Notes: a model not told the origin generated them from the sequence alone. A stretch of DNA of 64,000 bases from Caryophanales bacterium UBA7581 (GCA_002477825.1 DLKT01000060.1:1-64000), one strand, 5' to 3'; positions 7,942 through 17,601 are shown, counted from the stretch's first letter. Numbers and translations: made by a program.

Positions 7942-9738
7942 CTAAATTAATTCTGCGAGTGAGAAATAATTTGCAATATCTAATTCAGAATTAGCTTGAT
8001 TGGTTTTAGAGAAGTAATGATCTGTAGCAGTTTTTGTTCCTGATGTTTTGGTTATATTATTGTAATCAAAGCATAAGAACATATCTTCTGGATCAATGCC
8101 TAAGTCGGTATAAGAAATATAAAGTTCAAGATCAAAGCCATTAGAAGCTCCGCCTTCCTCAACATTGGTTAAGCCTTTGGTGGTAACGCGGTAGCTATAA
8201 TCTTCTAACATCTTTTGATAAACAAGATTCTTCTTTTCTAGTCCTTTATCTTCTAAAGTTGTACCTGGTTCATAAACTCTTAATAAGTTAGCAGCGCTTA
8301 AGCATAATGTGACTCTATTTTCCGCATCATCTGTGCTAGCTACAAAGATTCTAAAGTCATCGTTTTGTCCTTTTTGGCCCATGTCACCTGAGTGCCAGGC
8401 TTCGCCATCGGTCCAAAGATCATCATCGCCCACTTTCGCAGCGATATATAAACCATTTTCACCTTGTGCTACATAGATTTCGCCAATACCTTCAACGGTG
8501 TGTTTCTTCATATTAGCATATTCGGTAAGATGACCATCGACATAAGGTTCATTATTAACGACAACTTTTAAGGTGCCATTAAAGTCACCATAGACTGTGG
8601 TAGCTTTAAATGAAACGGTTTGTTCACCTAATTTGGTTTCATCATAATCGCTCGTATATGCAATTTTAATCATACCTTCCATATCATTTTCAAATGTTGC
8701 TTTTATATATTTTGGAAGACTCACTTTTACGCCTTGAGGAACAGTAATCGTCTTATCTTCAAAAGTTTTCACTTTACGATAATCATAATGAGAAATCACT
8801 TCTGCGGCTAAGCGATTGCCTAATTCCATATTGCTTTGTGCACCAAAGTGCCATGGTTCAAAGGTATTGGTATAAAGACCTTCATTAGAAACAAAGGTAG
8901 TGTTATCTACTCTATCCGCAATGGTCTTTTGAATTTCTCTAAGACGATTAGAGTATTTTGCGCTATTCGTTAAAGCTTCGGAAATAACAAATGGCATCGT
9001 GTTATCTTCAACATAGCTACGTAAATCTTGAATAAAGTATTCTAAGGCTTTTTCATAGATTTCCATATTCACGTCAAATTTAGCGTCTTGTTCACCATGG
9101 AGAAAAACCGCACCATCAATAACGGACTCAAAACCTTCGTCGGATAATTGTTGAATCGTTGCGTCAATTAATTGATATAAGTTATTGGTTAAAGGTCCTG
9201 TTTGTTTTTGGGTTTTTTCGTTAGTTCTTACTTGGTCTAAATTTAATTTTGAACTTAATTCTTCATCAGCTAATAATGATTCAGAATACCAGTGATCAGT
9301 AAATGTGGATCCACAAGCGGTATATTTTACAATAACCGACTTTCTTAATTCGCCATCTTTTAAATAACGACTTCTCATGGTTTCCCCCATACCTAATTCA
9401 GGGCCAAATTCAGTTCCACTATCACCATATCCAGGCTCTAGTTCATCAATTTTAGCACGCGAGGAAATCGTTTCTGGAATTTTACTTAACGCTGGCATCG
9501 TTAAGCCATCCGCAATAATATCGACTTCATCGTTTACTTCTTTTTGCTCATCAGTTAAATGAGAATTAAGGGCTTTACCTCTTGCTCCGCTTTGTCCTGT
9601 AAGAATAATAAGGTGTACTTTATTATCTTCTGGAGGTACATTGATCGTTGTTGGCGTTGAAGAGCTAGATGCTCCTCCTCCGCCACAAGATGCTAAGAGT
9701 AGAAGAGTCGATAATGCAAATATTGTATTTTTTTTCAT
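7942..9738 (-). CDS. Surface lipoprotein: CE6/sialate O-acetylesterase-type SGNH esterase with CBM9-like C terminus
   Basis: 598-aa lipoprotein (lipobox LASC, Cys18). Residues 40-320 form an SGNH esterase of the CE6 / sialate-O-acetylesterase type: block I LTGQSGARG (nucleophile Ser50), block with FLHGEQD, and a late His in PWHFGAQSN. A small Ig-like domain follows (FEDKTITVPQGVKVSLPKYI), then a C-terminal domain of about 190 aa resembling the CBM9/DOMON-type sandwich (GEIYVAQGENGLYIAAKVGDDDLW). Role: removing acetyl groups from a polysaccharide at the cell surface so the GH43 enzymes can act. AAGGAG precedes the ATG. First gene of a two-gene operon. Confidence 0.82.
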   Translation of the reverse strand: MKKNTIFALSTLLLLASCGGGGASSSSTPTTINVPPEDNKVHLIILTGQSGARGKALNSHLTDEQKEVNDEVDIIADGLTMPALSKIPETISSRAKIDELEPGYGDSGTEFGPELGMGETMRSRYLKDGELRKSVIVKYTACGSTFTDHWYSESLLADEELSSKLNLDQVRTNEKTQKQTGPLTNNLYQLIDATIQQLSDEGFESVIDGAVFLHGEQDAKFDVNMEIYEKALEYFIQDLRSYVEDNTMPFVISEALTNSAKYSNRLREIQKTIADRVDNTTFVSNEGLYTNTFEPWHFGAQSNMELGNRLAAEVISHYDYRKVKTFEDKTITVPQGVKVSLPKYIKATFENDMEGMIKIAYTSDYDETKLGEQTVSFKATTVYGDFNGTLKVVVNNEPYVDGHLTEYANMKKHTVEGIGEIYVAQGENGLYIAAKVGDDDLWTDGEAWHSGDMGQKGQNDDFRIFVASTDDAENRVTLCLSAANLLRVYEPGTTLEDKGLEKKNLVYQKMLEDYSYRVTTKGLTNVEEGGASNGFDLELYISYTDLGIDPEDMFLCFDYNNITKTSGTKTATDHYFSKTNQANSELDIANYFSLAELI

Positions 9739-9762
9739 AAGTTTCTTTCTCCTTTTTAAGCG

Positions 9763-9781
9763 ATAAACTTTACAAGTTTAT
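9763..9781. promoter_or_regulatory. Inverted repeat at the -10 region of the CE6/GH43 operon
   Basis: ATAAACTT and AAGTTTAT are perfect 8-bp arms around TAC. The repeat touches the -10 element (9780-9785), the usual place for a repressor operator. A hairpin in the 5' leader is the alternative. Confidence 0.5.
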
Positions 9782-9808
9782 TTAACGGGAAATTGAATAA
9801 AATTGCAA
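9780..9808 (-). promoter_or_regulatory. Promoter of the CE6/GH43 operon
   Basis: Minus strand: TTGCAA (9803-9808), 17-nt spacer, TTAAAT (9780-9785). The site 9781-9792 also matches 10 of 12 bases of the LacI-type operator core TTTAACGTTAAA seen at 59156-59167. Confidence 0.6.
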
Positions 9809-9830
9809 ATGGTGAAAAAGAATAAAAAAA

Positions 9831-9897
9831 GTAAGATTGCTTGAAAACGGTTACTTTTCTAGCAAAAAAAGTAACATAAAACAAGTTTTAATCTTAC
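9831..9897. terminator. Long nested hairpin, bidirectional terminator
   Basis: Outer arms GTAAGATT / AATCTTAC enclose CAAG/CTTG pairing and an inner GTTACTTTT / AAAAGTAAC hairpin. T-tracts lie on both outer sides (TTTTTTA on plus, TTTTTTTATT on minus). It ends the MORN-SGNH/GH36 operon on the minus strand. At 67 nt it is much larger than a normal terminator. Confidence 0.7.
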
Positions 9898-9929
9898 TTT
9901 TTTATAAATTTGTTACAATAAAAATAATG

Positions 9930-12119
9930 TTATTTTTCTACACGTTTGAGCTGAATTAGTAAGCATCTAAATTCATCAAACCAATCTTTAGAGAAATTCA
10001 TACCGACTTTTAAATAATATTCGCCTTTAAAAATTTGTTGATCATAGCTATTCCAATAATAAGCTTCTGGGTCTAAACCCTGTAAACGAATAAAGCGATA
10101 ACGATCTCCTTCTTTTAACAAATTCATCAATAGGAATAAAGAAGATTTTTGATCTTTGCTTACGGATTGAAGCCCTAAAAAATTCGTTTCATTGGGTGAA
10201 GAAATATGATAAAGCGTACCATTTTCAATCACGGATTGATGGTATTCTTTATAGATTTTGGCTACCTCACTTAATTCTTCTATTTCTTTTTCACTCAAGC
10301 GATTAGGATTCATTTCATAGCCATATGTGCCAAATAAAGCAATCTGCGCTTTGGTTTGATATGAAGTAATTGGATTGGCATTCGCATGCGCTCCCATGGT
10401 GGATAATGGATAGCCTAAAGAGGTGTTATATTGAATGAACATACGTTGAATTGGATTCGATTCATCACTACACCAAATTTGTGGGCAATAATATAGAGTT
10501 CCTAAGTCAAAACGACCGCCACCAGACGCACAGCCTTCAAACATAATATGCGGATATCTTTCAATTAAACGAGAAAGTAAGGAATAATAGCCTAACACTA
10601 AGCGATGATAAATTTCGCCTTGTCTTTCTTTACCATAAGCATAGGAATATGTTTCATAAACCACACGATTATAATCCCATTTAATGTAATCAATTTCATA
10701 AGCATCTAAAATCTTCACCATTTGTTCATAGATATCATCTACAACTTTGGGATTAGAAAAATCTAAATGGAATTGATGTCTAGCAATGGTTAAAGGATTG
10801 TTATCTTCTCTTAAAATGCAATGTGGATTATTTTGATAATAATCACTAAGTGGATTCACCATTTCTGGTTCAAACCAAATGCCAAATTTCATGTTTTGCT
10901 TGTGGCAATGTTCAATAACGCGATGTAAATCTACTTTCTTTTTGTTTACATACCAATCGCCTAAGCCATCATAATCGTTATCTCTTCTTCCAAACCAGCC
11001 GTCATCTAAGACAAATAGTTCAGAACCGATTTTTTTTGCATCATCAATATAAGAAACAATGGAATCGGTGGTGAAATCAAAATAGCAGCCTTCCCATGAA
11101 TTAAATAAAATAGGTTTATAATCCTTTTCATAAGGATAGGTAATTAAGTTTTCTTTAATAAAAGCGTGGAAGTTCTGTGACATTTTATCCACGCCACAAG
11201 AAGAATAAGAAATCACGCATTGTGGAGTAACAAAAGATTCATTCGGATTTAAAACCCATAAGAAATCTTCATCATTAATACCATAAGTAATATGTAAATT
11301 ATGGAAATAATCGGTGAACGAGCGCCATTTAAAGTTACCGCTATAAATCATGTTAAAGCCAATGACTTCACCTTGATTCATCGTTGCAGTTTTTTCCATT
11401 AAATATACGAAAGGATTTTCTTCATGAGAACTTCTTCCATAATTACTCGTAACTTCTTGAACGCCATCAACAATATCGTTGACTTTATAGTCTCTTTCTT
11501 TGGCCCAGCGCCCACTAAAATGAACGAGGCGATAATCCATACTCGGTAAATCTAATTGCATTGAGAAAGCACGCTCAATTTGTACTTCTTCTTTTTCACG
11601 ATTGATAATTTCAAAATTCTTCACTAAGATATCTTTATCTTTATAAATCGTTAAAAAGTATTTTACATAAACTTCGTGATTTCTTTCTTTTAAAAGAATT
11701 TCTAGAGTCTCAGCATCATCATGATCAAAAGCATGTGGCATATCTTTTAAGGGTTGAATACCTTTATATATACGATGTTCAACATATAAAAATTCAGTAA
11801 TACGAGAACCATCTTTATAACGAAGAATAATGGGGGCTCCTCTTTTATCAATAACACCATGACTCGATAACTCTAAAAGAGCGTAGTTACTTTTAAATTG
11901 ATCCGCAAAAGTCTTTTCTTGATGATCTTTATCATCATAAAATTGCGTGGAATTATTATCCACATTTGCTTTACGAATGGCATCTGCATTACTTATCTCA
12001 CTTAAATAAGGCCCAAAATAAAGTTTTTCTAATCTTTGCTCTTGGTTTAAATAAATATAATAACTTATGCTTTGATTCGTTAAATGAAAAATTCTTGCTT
12101 TTTCGTTAAAAGTTATCAT
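9930..12119 (-). CDS. GH36 alpha-galactosidase, cytosolic
   Basis: 729-aa retaining alpha-galactosidase of family GH36, the usual length for the tetrameric bacterial enzymes. It has an N-terminal beta-supersandwich, then the barrel with LDDGWFGRRDND, FGIWFEPEMVNP, IKWDYNR (nucleophile Asp482), EGCASGGGRFD and CSDESNPIQR (acid/base Asp552). There is no signal peptide, so it hydrolyses imported alpha-galactosides (raffinose-type or galactomannan/pectin side chains). The start ATG overlaps the stop of the SGNH gene by 4 nt. A paralogue lies at 45376-47571, where the acid/base loop reads SDSNDAVER. Confidence 0.95.
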   Translation of the reverse strand: MITFNEKARIFHLTNQSISYYIYLNQEQRLEKLYFGPYLSEISNADAIRKANVDNNSTQFYDDKDHQEKTFADQFKSNYALLELSSHGVIDKRGAPIILRYKDGSRITEFLYVEHRIYKGIQPLKDMPHAFDHDDAETLEILLKERNHEVYVKYFLTIYKDKDILVKNFEIINREKEEVQIERAFSMQLDLPSMDYRLVHFSGRWAKERDYKVNDIVDGVQEVTSNYGRSSHEENPFVYLMEKTATMNQGEVIGFNMIYSGNFKWRSFTDYFHNLHITYGINDEDFLWVLNPNESFVTPQCVISYSSCGVDKMSQNFHAFIKENLITYPYEKDYKPILFNSWEGCYFDFTTDSIVSYIDDAKKIGSELFVLDDGWFGRRDNDYDGLGDWYVNKKKVDLHRVIEHCHKQNMKFGIWFEPEMVNPLSDYYQNNPHCILREDNNPLTIARHQFHLDFSNPKVVDDIYEQMVKILDAYEIDYIKWDYNRVVYETYSYAYGKERQGEIYHRLVLGYYSLLSRLIERYPHIMFEGCASGGGRFDLGTLYYCPQIWCSDESNPIQRMFIQYNTSLGYPLSTMGAHANANPITSYQTKAQIALFGTYGYEMNPNRLSEKEIEELSEVAKIYKEYHQSVIENGTLYHISSPNETNFLGLQSVSKDQKSSLFLLMNLLKEGDRYRFIRLQGLDPEAYYWNSYDQQIFKGEYYLKVGMNFSKDWFDEFRCLLIQLKRVEK

Positions 12120-13186
12120 GCTACTTCCTCCTTTAGCATTTCCACAATTTCTTTATAACCCTCTGTATTCAAATGTAAACCATCTTCATAGAAGAAATTC
12201 GTACCATTTTTTTGATATTTCTTTTTTAATCGCTCGTTTATATCTAATATGGTTACCTCGTCTTTTGGGGCTTCTTTTTTTAATAAGGCATTCCATCTGG
12301 CTACTTTAACTTTTTTCGCTTCAAAAGCAGGTGATTCTGTAGCGGTAAATACATAAAGCTTTGCTAGTGGATATTTTCCTTTTAATAGCCGAACAACGCT
12401 TTTGTAGTTATTAAATATTTCTTGGTTAGAAATACAGGAATGCGTATCATTCACGCCTAAATGAATAAATACTCTTTTTGGTGCTTTGTCTAATTGAATC
12501 TTTGGCACATATTGAATCCAATCACTGAATTTCGTTCCCCCTAATCCAAGATTTAAATGGGTTTCTTTAGGATAAGTTTCTTCAAAAAGTTGATCCGTAA
12601 ATTGGCGATAATGCCAAAATTCAAAATAGGAATCACCAATAAATAAAGCCTCCAATACGGATTGGAAAACGTAAGCTTTAAGTTCTTGATAAAAAATATT
12701 ATCTCGTGGGCAATATTCGGTTTCCATTTCTTTCGTATAGCCTTCTAAAAGTTTATCATAGTCGAATTCGCCAATATAAGGCCCTACTTTTGTTAGTCCA
12801 TCATAAAACCCTTTTACAAAATGAGTAGGTTTCCCTGTTTGATCAATTAAATAAATAACACCATTTCCATAAATCCAGTCGGTTTTACGATAATCAAAAT
12901 TTCCCATATAGCAAAGTATTCTTTGATTAGGAAGGCTTACATTTCCTAAAAAGGAATTTGCAAAGTCTTGTCTACCTATACCTATTTTATTATAATTTTT
13001 TCCATCAAAAATAAGCTCTCCAACATAGATAGAACCTTCATCGTAACGAACCATGCCAAATCCATGCGTTCGTTTTTTTTCTTTGAATCGCTGATAATTA
13101 TCAGGCATGAAAAACCAGATACCTGATTTACCGAAATAGTAATTTTCAAAGACTAATGGTTTTTGTCTTTCTTCTTTTTTCGCCAT
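12116..13186 (-). CDS. Cytosolic SGNH hydrolase with N-terminal MORN-like repeats
   Basis: 356-aa protein with no signal peptide. Residues 40-150 contain MORN-like units (GFGMVRYDEGSIYVGEL, YMGNFDYRKTDWIYGNGVIYL, GPYIGEFDYDKLLEGY). Residues 175-356 are an SGNH/GDSL hydrolase: GDSYFEFW (Ser186), GLGG (block II), HLGVND (block III, Asn) and DGLHLN (Asp, His). The GDS-x-FEFW block is shared with the surface lipoprotein at 37251-38273, so the two are related. It is co-translated with a GH36 enzyme, so deacylation of imported acetylated oligosaccharides is the likely job. Confidence 0.78.
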   Translation of the reverse strand: MAKKEERQKPLVFENYYFGKSGIWFFMPDNYQRFKEKKRTHGFGMVRYDEGSIYVGELIFDGKNYNKIGIGRQDFANSFLGNVSLPNQRILCYMGNFDYRKTDWIYGNGVIYLIDQTGKPTHFVKGFYDGLTKVGPYIGEFDYDKLLEGYTKEMETEYCPRDNIFYQELKAYVFQSVLEALFIGDSYFEFWHYRQFTDQLFEETYPKETHLNLGLGGTKFSDWIQYVPKIQLDKAPKRVFIHLGVNDTHSCISNQEIFNNYKSVVRLLKGKYPLAKLYVFTATESPAFEAKKVKVARWNALLKKEAPKDEVTILDINERLKKKYQKNGTNFFYEDGLHLNTEGYKEIVEMLKEEVA

Positions 13187-13200
13187 ATTTTTTCCTTTTT

Positions 13201-13223
13201 GAAATATAATGTGATTATATTTC
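13201..13223. promoter_or_regulatory. Inverted repeat in the leader of the MORN-SGNH/GH36 operon
   Basis: GAAATATAAT and ATTATATTTC are perfect 10-bp arms around GTG, located between the -10 box and the ribosome binding site. It could be an operator or an RNA hairpin. Confidence 0.5.
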
Positions 13224-13246
13224 TATTACTCTTCCTTTTCATTTGT

Positions 13247-13252
13247 ATTATA
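13247..13252 (-). promoter_or_regulatory. -10 box of the MORN-SGNH/GH36 operon
   Basis: Consensus TATAAT on the minus strand, about 60 bp before the start codon. A convincing -35 is not visible (T-rich). Confidence 0.4.
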
Positions 13253-13315
13253 TCATTAAAATCCATGAAAAAAATATTTCATCTTTTCCTTTTCTCATTA
13301 TTTTTAATGAAAAAA

Positions 13316-13343
13316 GGAAGTGCTAAAGGGCATTAGCACTTCC
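13316..13343 (-). terminator. Terminator of the nine-gene glycan operon
   Basis: Perfect 11-bp stem GGAAGTGCTAA / TTAGCACTTCC with a 6-nt loop, followed on the minus strand by TTTTTTCATT, 22 bp after the last gene. Confidence 0.9.
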
Positions 13344-13364
13344 CACAAACAAGTTTTTATAGAA

Positions 13365-15857
13365 CTATAAAGCCGTAGTAGTTAACATATCCACATAAGC
13401 ATCACAAGACGCCATCAACACACCAACCGCACCATTTAAATTGCCAATATTAGAAACAACGGATAACGCTAATTGGTCATTAAAGTAGGCAGAATAGACA
13501 TTTCCTTCTTGCACTAATTTTAAATTAGCCGCTTTTCCCATAGTGTAACTAACTGAGGCACTCTTCAATAAATAACTATGATTATAATCCACGTAGCGTA
13601 AATATAAGGAAGAGCCATCGAATTCAAGTCGATATCCTTGGAATGTGTTATTGTTATCTCCACCATCAGCGTCACCAGGATAGTTCTTCGCATAATTCTT
13701 AACGTTTAATAATATAGAAACAAAGCCATTGTTTGAAATGCTTCTCAATGTGAAATCAGCATCTAAAGAAATATTTGAGTGATTGGTTTTCGTCACAATA
13801 CCACATGATCTTTGATTATCTGAATGTATTCCTTTATTAGAAAGATTGAGTTCATTTCTAACATAGTAATCCTTCAATGAAAATTTAGAATCAAAGACGA
13901 GTGAGAAATCATCATCATAAGAGGCATTTTCAAAGTAAATCTCACTAAAGCGTACTTCATCACCTGTTCCATAAATAGAAACATAATGTTGTCCTTCATT
14001 GATTTCTATATCATCAATTGTCAAAACGATATCGCCATTTTTTAAACGTGGTGTATCACTCGTAATCGCATATTCTTTAATATCTCCACGATCAATACGG
14101 ACGCCTATTTTTTTGCCAATGCTATTAGCGGTAAGACGCATATTTAATGCATATGTACCACCTTCTTGGTAAACTCTATAAGTTGCGCGATCACCTTCAT
14201 TAGCTAATAATAAATTATAACTATTTTGGCGAATCATATCGGCATCTTTTTCTACTAATTCAAGTTCAGAGCCTTTTGTTAAATAAGAAAGTTTTTCATC
14301 ATATGCATTAGCTAAGATAGAATAACTATTGAATGCTTTTTGGTCACTAGAACCCATACCTACATTAGAGTAAGCAATATAACCTACTTCCTCAAAGCCA
14401 TGATTCTTTTCAAAGCCGATTTTTCCACCCTTGAAATAAAGGTCTAAACCACTTTCTTTTTCAATTCCATCAAAATAAAGATTTACTTTTCCTTTATGGT
14501 GTTGTAAACGGAATGTATGTAAAACATCTGTATCGTATTCACGAAGTAATGTTGTTTGATGTCTTTTAGTTTCTTTACCATCAACTACTTTATAGATTGA
14601 AATTTCATTATTCGCAAATTCCATATAGGAATAGTTTTTATCGTTGATGTAAGAGAAAATCATTTTTCCTTCACCAACCGTATTAAATTCAACCGTAAAG
14701 GTTTCGTTGGAGCCTGAATCTGTTAATAAGAAATTACCATTTTCAGTTAATCCATCCGTACCATAGTTTGAGAAATCACAAGCATCTAATCCTAGTACAT
14801 TTTCCGTTTTTACATCATTGGCCACCATACTTGAACCATTGAATGATAAACGAGAGAAATTTAAGTATCTTTGTGCATTACTTTCAAGGTTATGATAGGC
14901 AATGTAATAGCTATCCATATCTGGCCCTAAAACCATGCAGGAATGGCCTAAACCATAGAAGTCATCAGCGGTAGAAAGCAAAAGGCTTCCTTGTGATTTA
15001 TAACTACTGCTCTTCATTAAGTCTGAGCCTTCTTTTAAATAGGCATAATCAACACGATAACTTTTAGAAAGATAGTGTGTTCCGCAATAGGTAAAATAAT
15101 ATTGACCATTGCGTAAAAGCATATAAGGTCCTTCATCCCAGTTACCTACAGTACAATTTGATAACTTCATCATTTGATTGGAATTATCGGCATTCTTTTT
15201 AACTGTTTTCATATCATCTTCCATGGCATAGACTTTTAATCCTGAACCATAAAGATAAACTTCTTCATCCTTATCAATGAAATAACTTCCATCAATAGCA
15301 AGACCAATATTTTTGGAAATACATGTAAATGGGCCTTCTGGCGAATCACTTTCAAAGACGTAGTGTCCATTTCCGCTTGGAGAAGCAATTAAATAGAATT
15401 TTCCATTACGATAAATAACTTCAGGGGCAAAAGGTGTTGCATCTGCTGGCTTTAAATTAGATGAATCTTCACTATATGAATAGACATAACCTTCTTTTAA
15501 TTCACCATTATTTACAACTTCCCATTCAATCAAGTCAGAAGATTTGTATCCTTTAATGAATTTGCCATTCGTTGTGGCATATAAATAATACATACCATTA
15601 AAACGATAAACAAATGGATCAGGAACTTCCGTACTGCCCGCTGCCGAAGGTAATCTCGTTTTATTATCAAAAACGTTAATATCATCAAAATATTGAAAAT
15701 CACTATCTGGCGCTAATACAGGGTCTTGCTCGATATATTTATCGGGATCAATAACTTTAGACCCCGTATTACTGTTAGAAGGATTGACATTTCCTTGGCA
15801 AGAAGCCAAAGACATAAGCGAAAGGGCAAGAAGCAATATTTTTTTATTTGTTTTCAT
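13365..15857 (-). CDS. Surface GH43 lipoprotein with C-terminal LamG-like domains
   Basis: 830-aa lipoprotein (Cys20). The GH43 propeller (residues 70-360) shows Asp80 in VPDPFVYR, an Asp in AIDGSYFIDKDEEVYLY and Glu in WDEGPYMLLRNGQYYFTY. Two beta-sandwich regions follow (about 360-510 and 640-830) of laminin-G/concanavalin-like type, separated by a CBM6-like stretch (GTYALNMRLTANSIGKKIGV). It closely resembles the cytosolic protein at 18783-20906 in domain order and motifs. Predicted role: cutting arabinan or xylan-type chains outside the cell. Last gene of the operon. Confidence 0.87.
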   Translation of the reverse strand: MKTNKKILLLALSLMSLASCQGNVNPSNSNTGSKVIDPDKYIEQDPVLAPDSDFQYFDDINVFDNKTRLPSAAGSTEVPDPFVYRFNGMYYLYATTNGKFIKGYKSSDLIEWEVVNNGELKEGYVYSYSEDSSNLKPADATPFAPEVIYRNGKFYLIASPSGNGHYVFESDSPEGPFTCISKNIGLAIDGSYFIDKDEEVYLYGSGLKVYAMEDDMKTVKKNADNSNQMMKLSNCTVGNWDEGPYMLLRNGQYYFTYCGTHYLSKSYRVDYAYLKEGSDLMKSSSYKSQGSLLLSTADDFYGLGHSCMVLGPDMDSYYIAYHNLESNAQRYLNFSRLSFNGSSMVANDVKTENVLGLDACDFSNYGTDGLTENGNFLLTDSGSNETFTVEFNTVGEGKMIFSYINDKNYSYMEFANNEISIYKVVDGKETKRHQTTLLREYDTDVLHTFRLQHHKGKVNLYFDGIEKESGLDLYFKGGKIGFEKNHGFEEVGYIAYSNVGMGSSDQKAFNSYSILANAYDEKLSYLTKGSELELVEKDADMIRQNSYNLLLANEGDRATYRVYQEGGTYALNMRLTANSIGKKIGVRIDRGDIKEYAITSDTPRLKNGDIVLTIDDIEINEGQHYVSIYGTGDEVRFSEIYFENASYDDDFSLVFDSKFSLKDYYVRNELNLSNKGIHSDNQRSCGIVTKTNHSNISLDADFTLRSISNNGFVSILLNVKNYAKNYPGDADGGDNNNTFQGYRLEFDGSSLYLRYVDYNHSYLLKSASVSYTMGKAANLKLVQEGNVYSAYFNDQLALSVVSNIGNLNGAVGVLMASCDAYVDMLTTTAL

Positions 15858-15871
15858 ATTCTTTCTCCTTA

Positions 15872-17584
15872 TTAATATCCAAAGACTCTAATTTCATTTA
15901 AGTGCACTTCCGAAGTTGTATTAAATCCAATTACAACGCGAGAGGCAACAATATCATTGAAATCAAAGACAAAGGCACTGGTAGGGAAGATAAATTCAAG
16001 TTCATCTTTAACATAGCTAGATGGGAAATCAGCATCTAAAATAGCATTTCCATCAAAGAAATTTATAAAATCAATCGAGCTTAAATAGTAGTCGTAGAAT
16101 GCAGAGTTATAAACACTAATTCCTCCGATATGATATTCTTTACCAAAATCAATTTCAATATAAGAACGTCCAGCAGAAAGTATCACTTCTCTATCTTGTT
16201 CTTGCTCTAAGTTATAATGTTCCACAATGTAATTATCATTAATTCTTTCTGGATGAGTAACATTCGTAGATTTCACTTTAGCATTTAAAGCAATATTCTC
16301 ATAGCCACTAATTTTGGATGGTAAAGGTTGAATAGAATAAGTAGGTCCTTCTGTATATGGAACACCATCTTCATCGAAATAAAGATAATCCATGGCGAAC
16401 ATTCTACCTGCAAAACCATCATTTGGATTGACTTTACCATGGCGGTCTTTATGCGCATGATATCCAATCATATATTGATTGCCTGATTTAAAGAAGCAAT
16501 GGTGTCCTGTACCAGACATAAATCCATCCCATTGATCAAATACGGTTGTATGCGCCATACCACCAGCATAACCAAATAATAAATTTGTCCAGTTTCCATC
16601 TTTCCAATAAGGTTTCACATAGTCGCCTAAAGGTTCTTCAGAATAAGCATAACAGACCGTATAATAACGATCGTCGTAGTGGTTTACTGAATAAGTTAAA
16701 TAATATAGGCCATTTGGAGATTTCAACATAAATGGGCCTTCTGCAACTTTAAATCCAGAATAAGCTTCCCAAACTAATAGATTGCTTCTTATTGTTTTAG
16801 GTGTTGGTTCTCCTGGACGAATTAAGATTTTATATGTATCCCAATTTGGAGTCACTGGGTCAAGCATTTCAACACCAACGATGTATTGCATAATTCCAGT
16901 ATCATAAATGGAATAATACATATAAATACTGCCATCATCATCAAATAATAGGGTTTGGTCTAAAGCACTTAATCCTAAGGTGTCATTGTGACGGAAAAGT
17001 GGTTCTTTAGAACCATCAACCATTTGATTATGGGCATTCTTTCCTTTATAAGGAACAAATGGTCCAGTCGGTGATTCCGAAGTCATAACGTTAATATAAC
17101 GTAAGCCTGTTTCTTTTGAATTATCACTATAATAAAGCCAATAAAGATCAGCATAATAATACACTTCTGGTGCAAAAAGAATCTTTTGCCCCCAATAGTC
17201 ATCAGGGGTGTCTTCAATATTCATATATAGTTTATAGTTATTGAAGTCCTCTGTTTCATAACAATCTAGCGTTTTTGAACCGGTACGATCCGTCGTACCA
17301 TAAACATAGTATTTATCACCAACTTCAATAACAGATGGATCAGGTAAAGGCATGGCTTTTAAATCGTTACGGTACCATTTTGAAGTATCAAAATCTGCCT
17401 TTGTTCCCATACTATAATCTTCATAATCCAAATTTGTACTTGTTGGTTTTTGTTGATCTTCTAAAGCTACTTCTGAAGTTTCAACCGTCGATGTTGACTT
17501 TGAAGTGCCTGGTTGATCGGTAGGGCCACAACTCACGAGCAAAAGTAATAGTCCTGCAATACTCATTATTTTTCTTTTCTTCAT
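15872..17584 (-). CDS. Surface GH43 lipoprotein with discoidin-like C-terminal domain
   Basis: 570-aa lipoprotein (Cys19) with a Thr/Ser linker. Catalytic residues: Asp82 in PLPDPSVIEVGDKYYVYGTT, Asp in ALDQTLLFDDDGSIYMYYS, Glu in VAEGPFMLKSPNGLYYLTYS. The C-terminal 150 residues (INDNYIVEHYN, SYIEIDFGKEYHIGGISVYN, and a final VHLNEIRVFGY) look like an F5/8 type C (CBM32-like) sugar-binding domain. Different GH43 subgroup from its neighbours, so it probably attacks a different linkage. Gap to the next gene is 14 nt. Confidence 0.88.
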   Translation of the reverse strand: MKKRKIMSIAGLLLLLVSCGPTDQPGTSKSTSTVETSEVALEDQQKPTSTNLDYEDYSMGTKADFDTSKWYRNDLKAMPLPDPSVIEVGDKYYVYGTTDRTGSKTLDCYETEDFNNYKLYMNIEDTPDDYWGQKILFAPEVYYYADLYWLYYSDNSKETGLRYINVMTSESPTGPFVPYKGKNAHNQMVDGSKEPLFRHNDTLGLSALDQTLLFDDDGSIYMYYSIYDTGIMQYIVGVEMLDPVTPNWDTYKILIRPGEPTPKTIRSNLLVWEAYSGFKVAEGPFMLKSPNGLYYLTYSVNHYDDRYYTVCYAYSEEPLGDYVKPYWKDGNWTNLLFGYAGGMAHTTVFDQWDGFMSGTGHHCFFKSGNQYMIGYHAHKDRHGKVNPNDGFAGRMFAMDYLYFDEDGVPYTEGPTYSIQPLPSKISGYENIALNAKVKSTNVTHPERINDNYIVEHYNLEQEQDREVILSAGRSYIEIDFGKEYHIGGISVYNSAFYDYYLSSIDFINFFDGNAILDADFPSSYVKDELEFIFPTSAFVFDFNDIVASRVVIGFNTTSEVHLNEIRVFGY

Positions 17585-17601
17585 AAAATTATCTACTCCT
17601 T

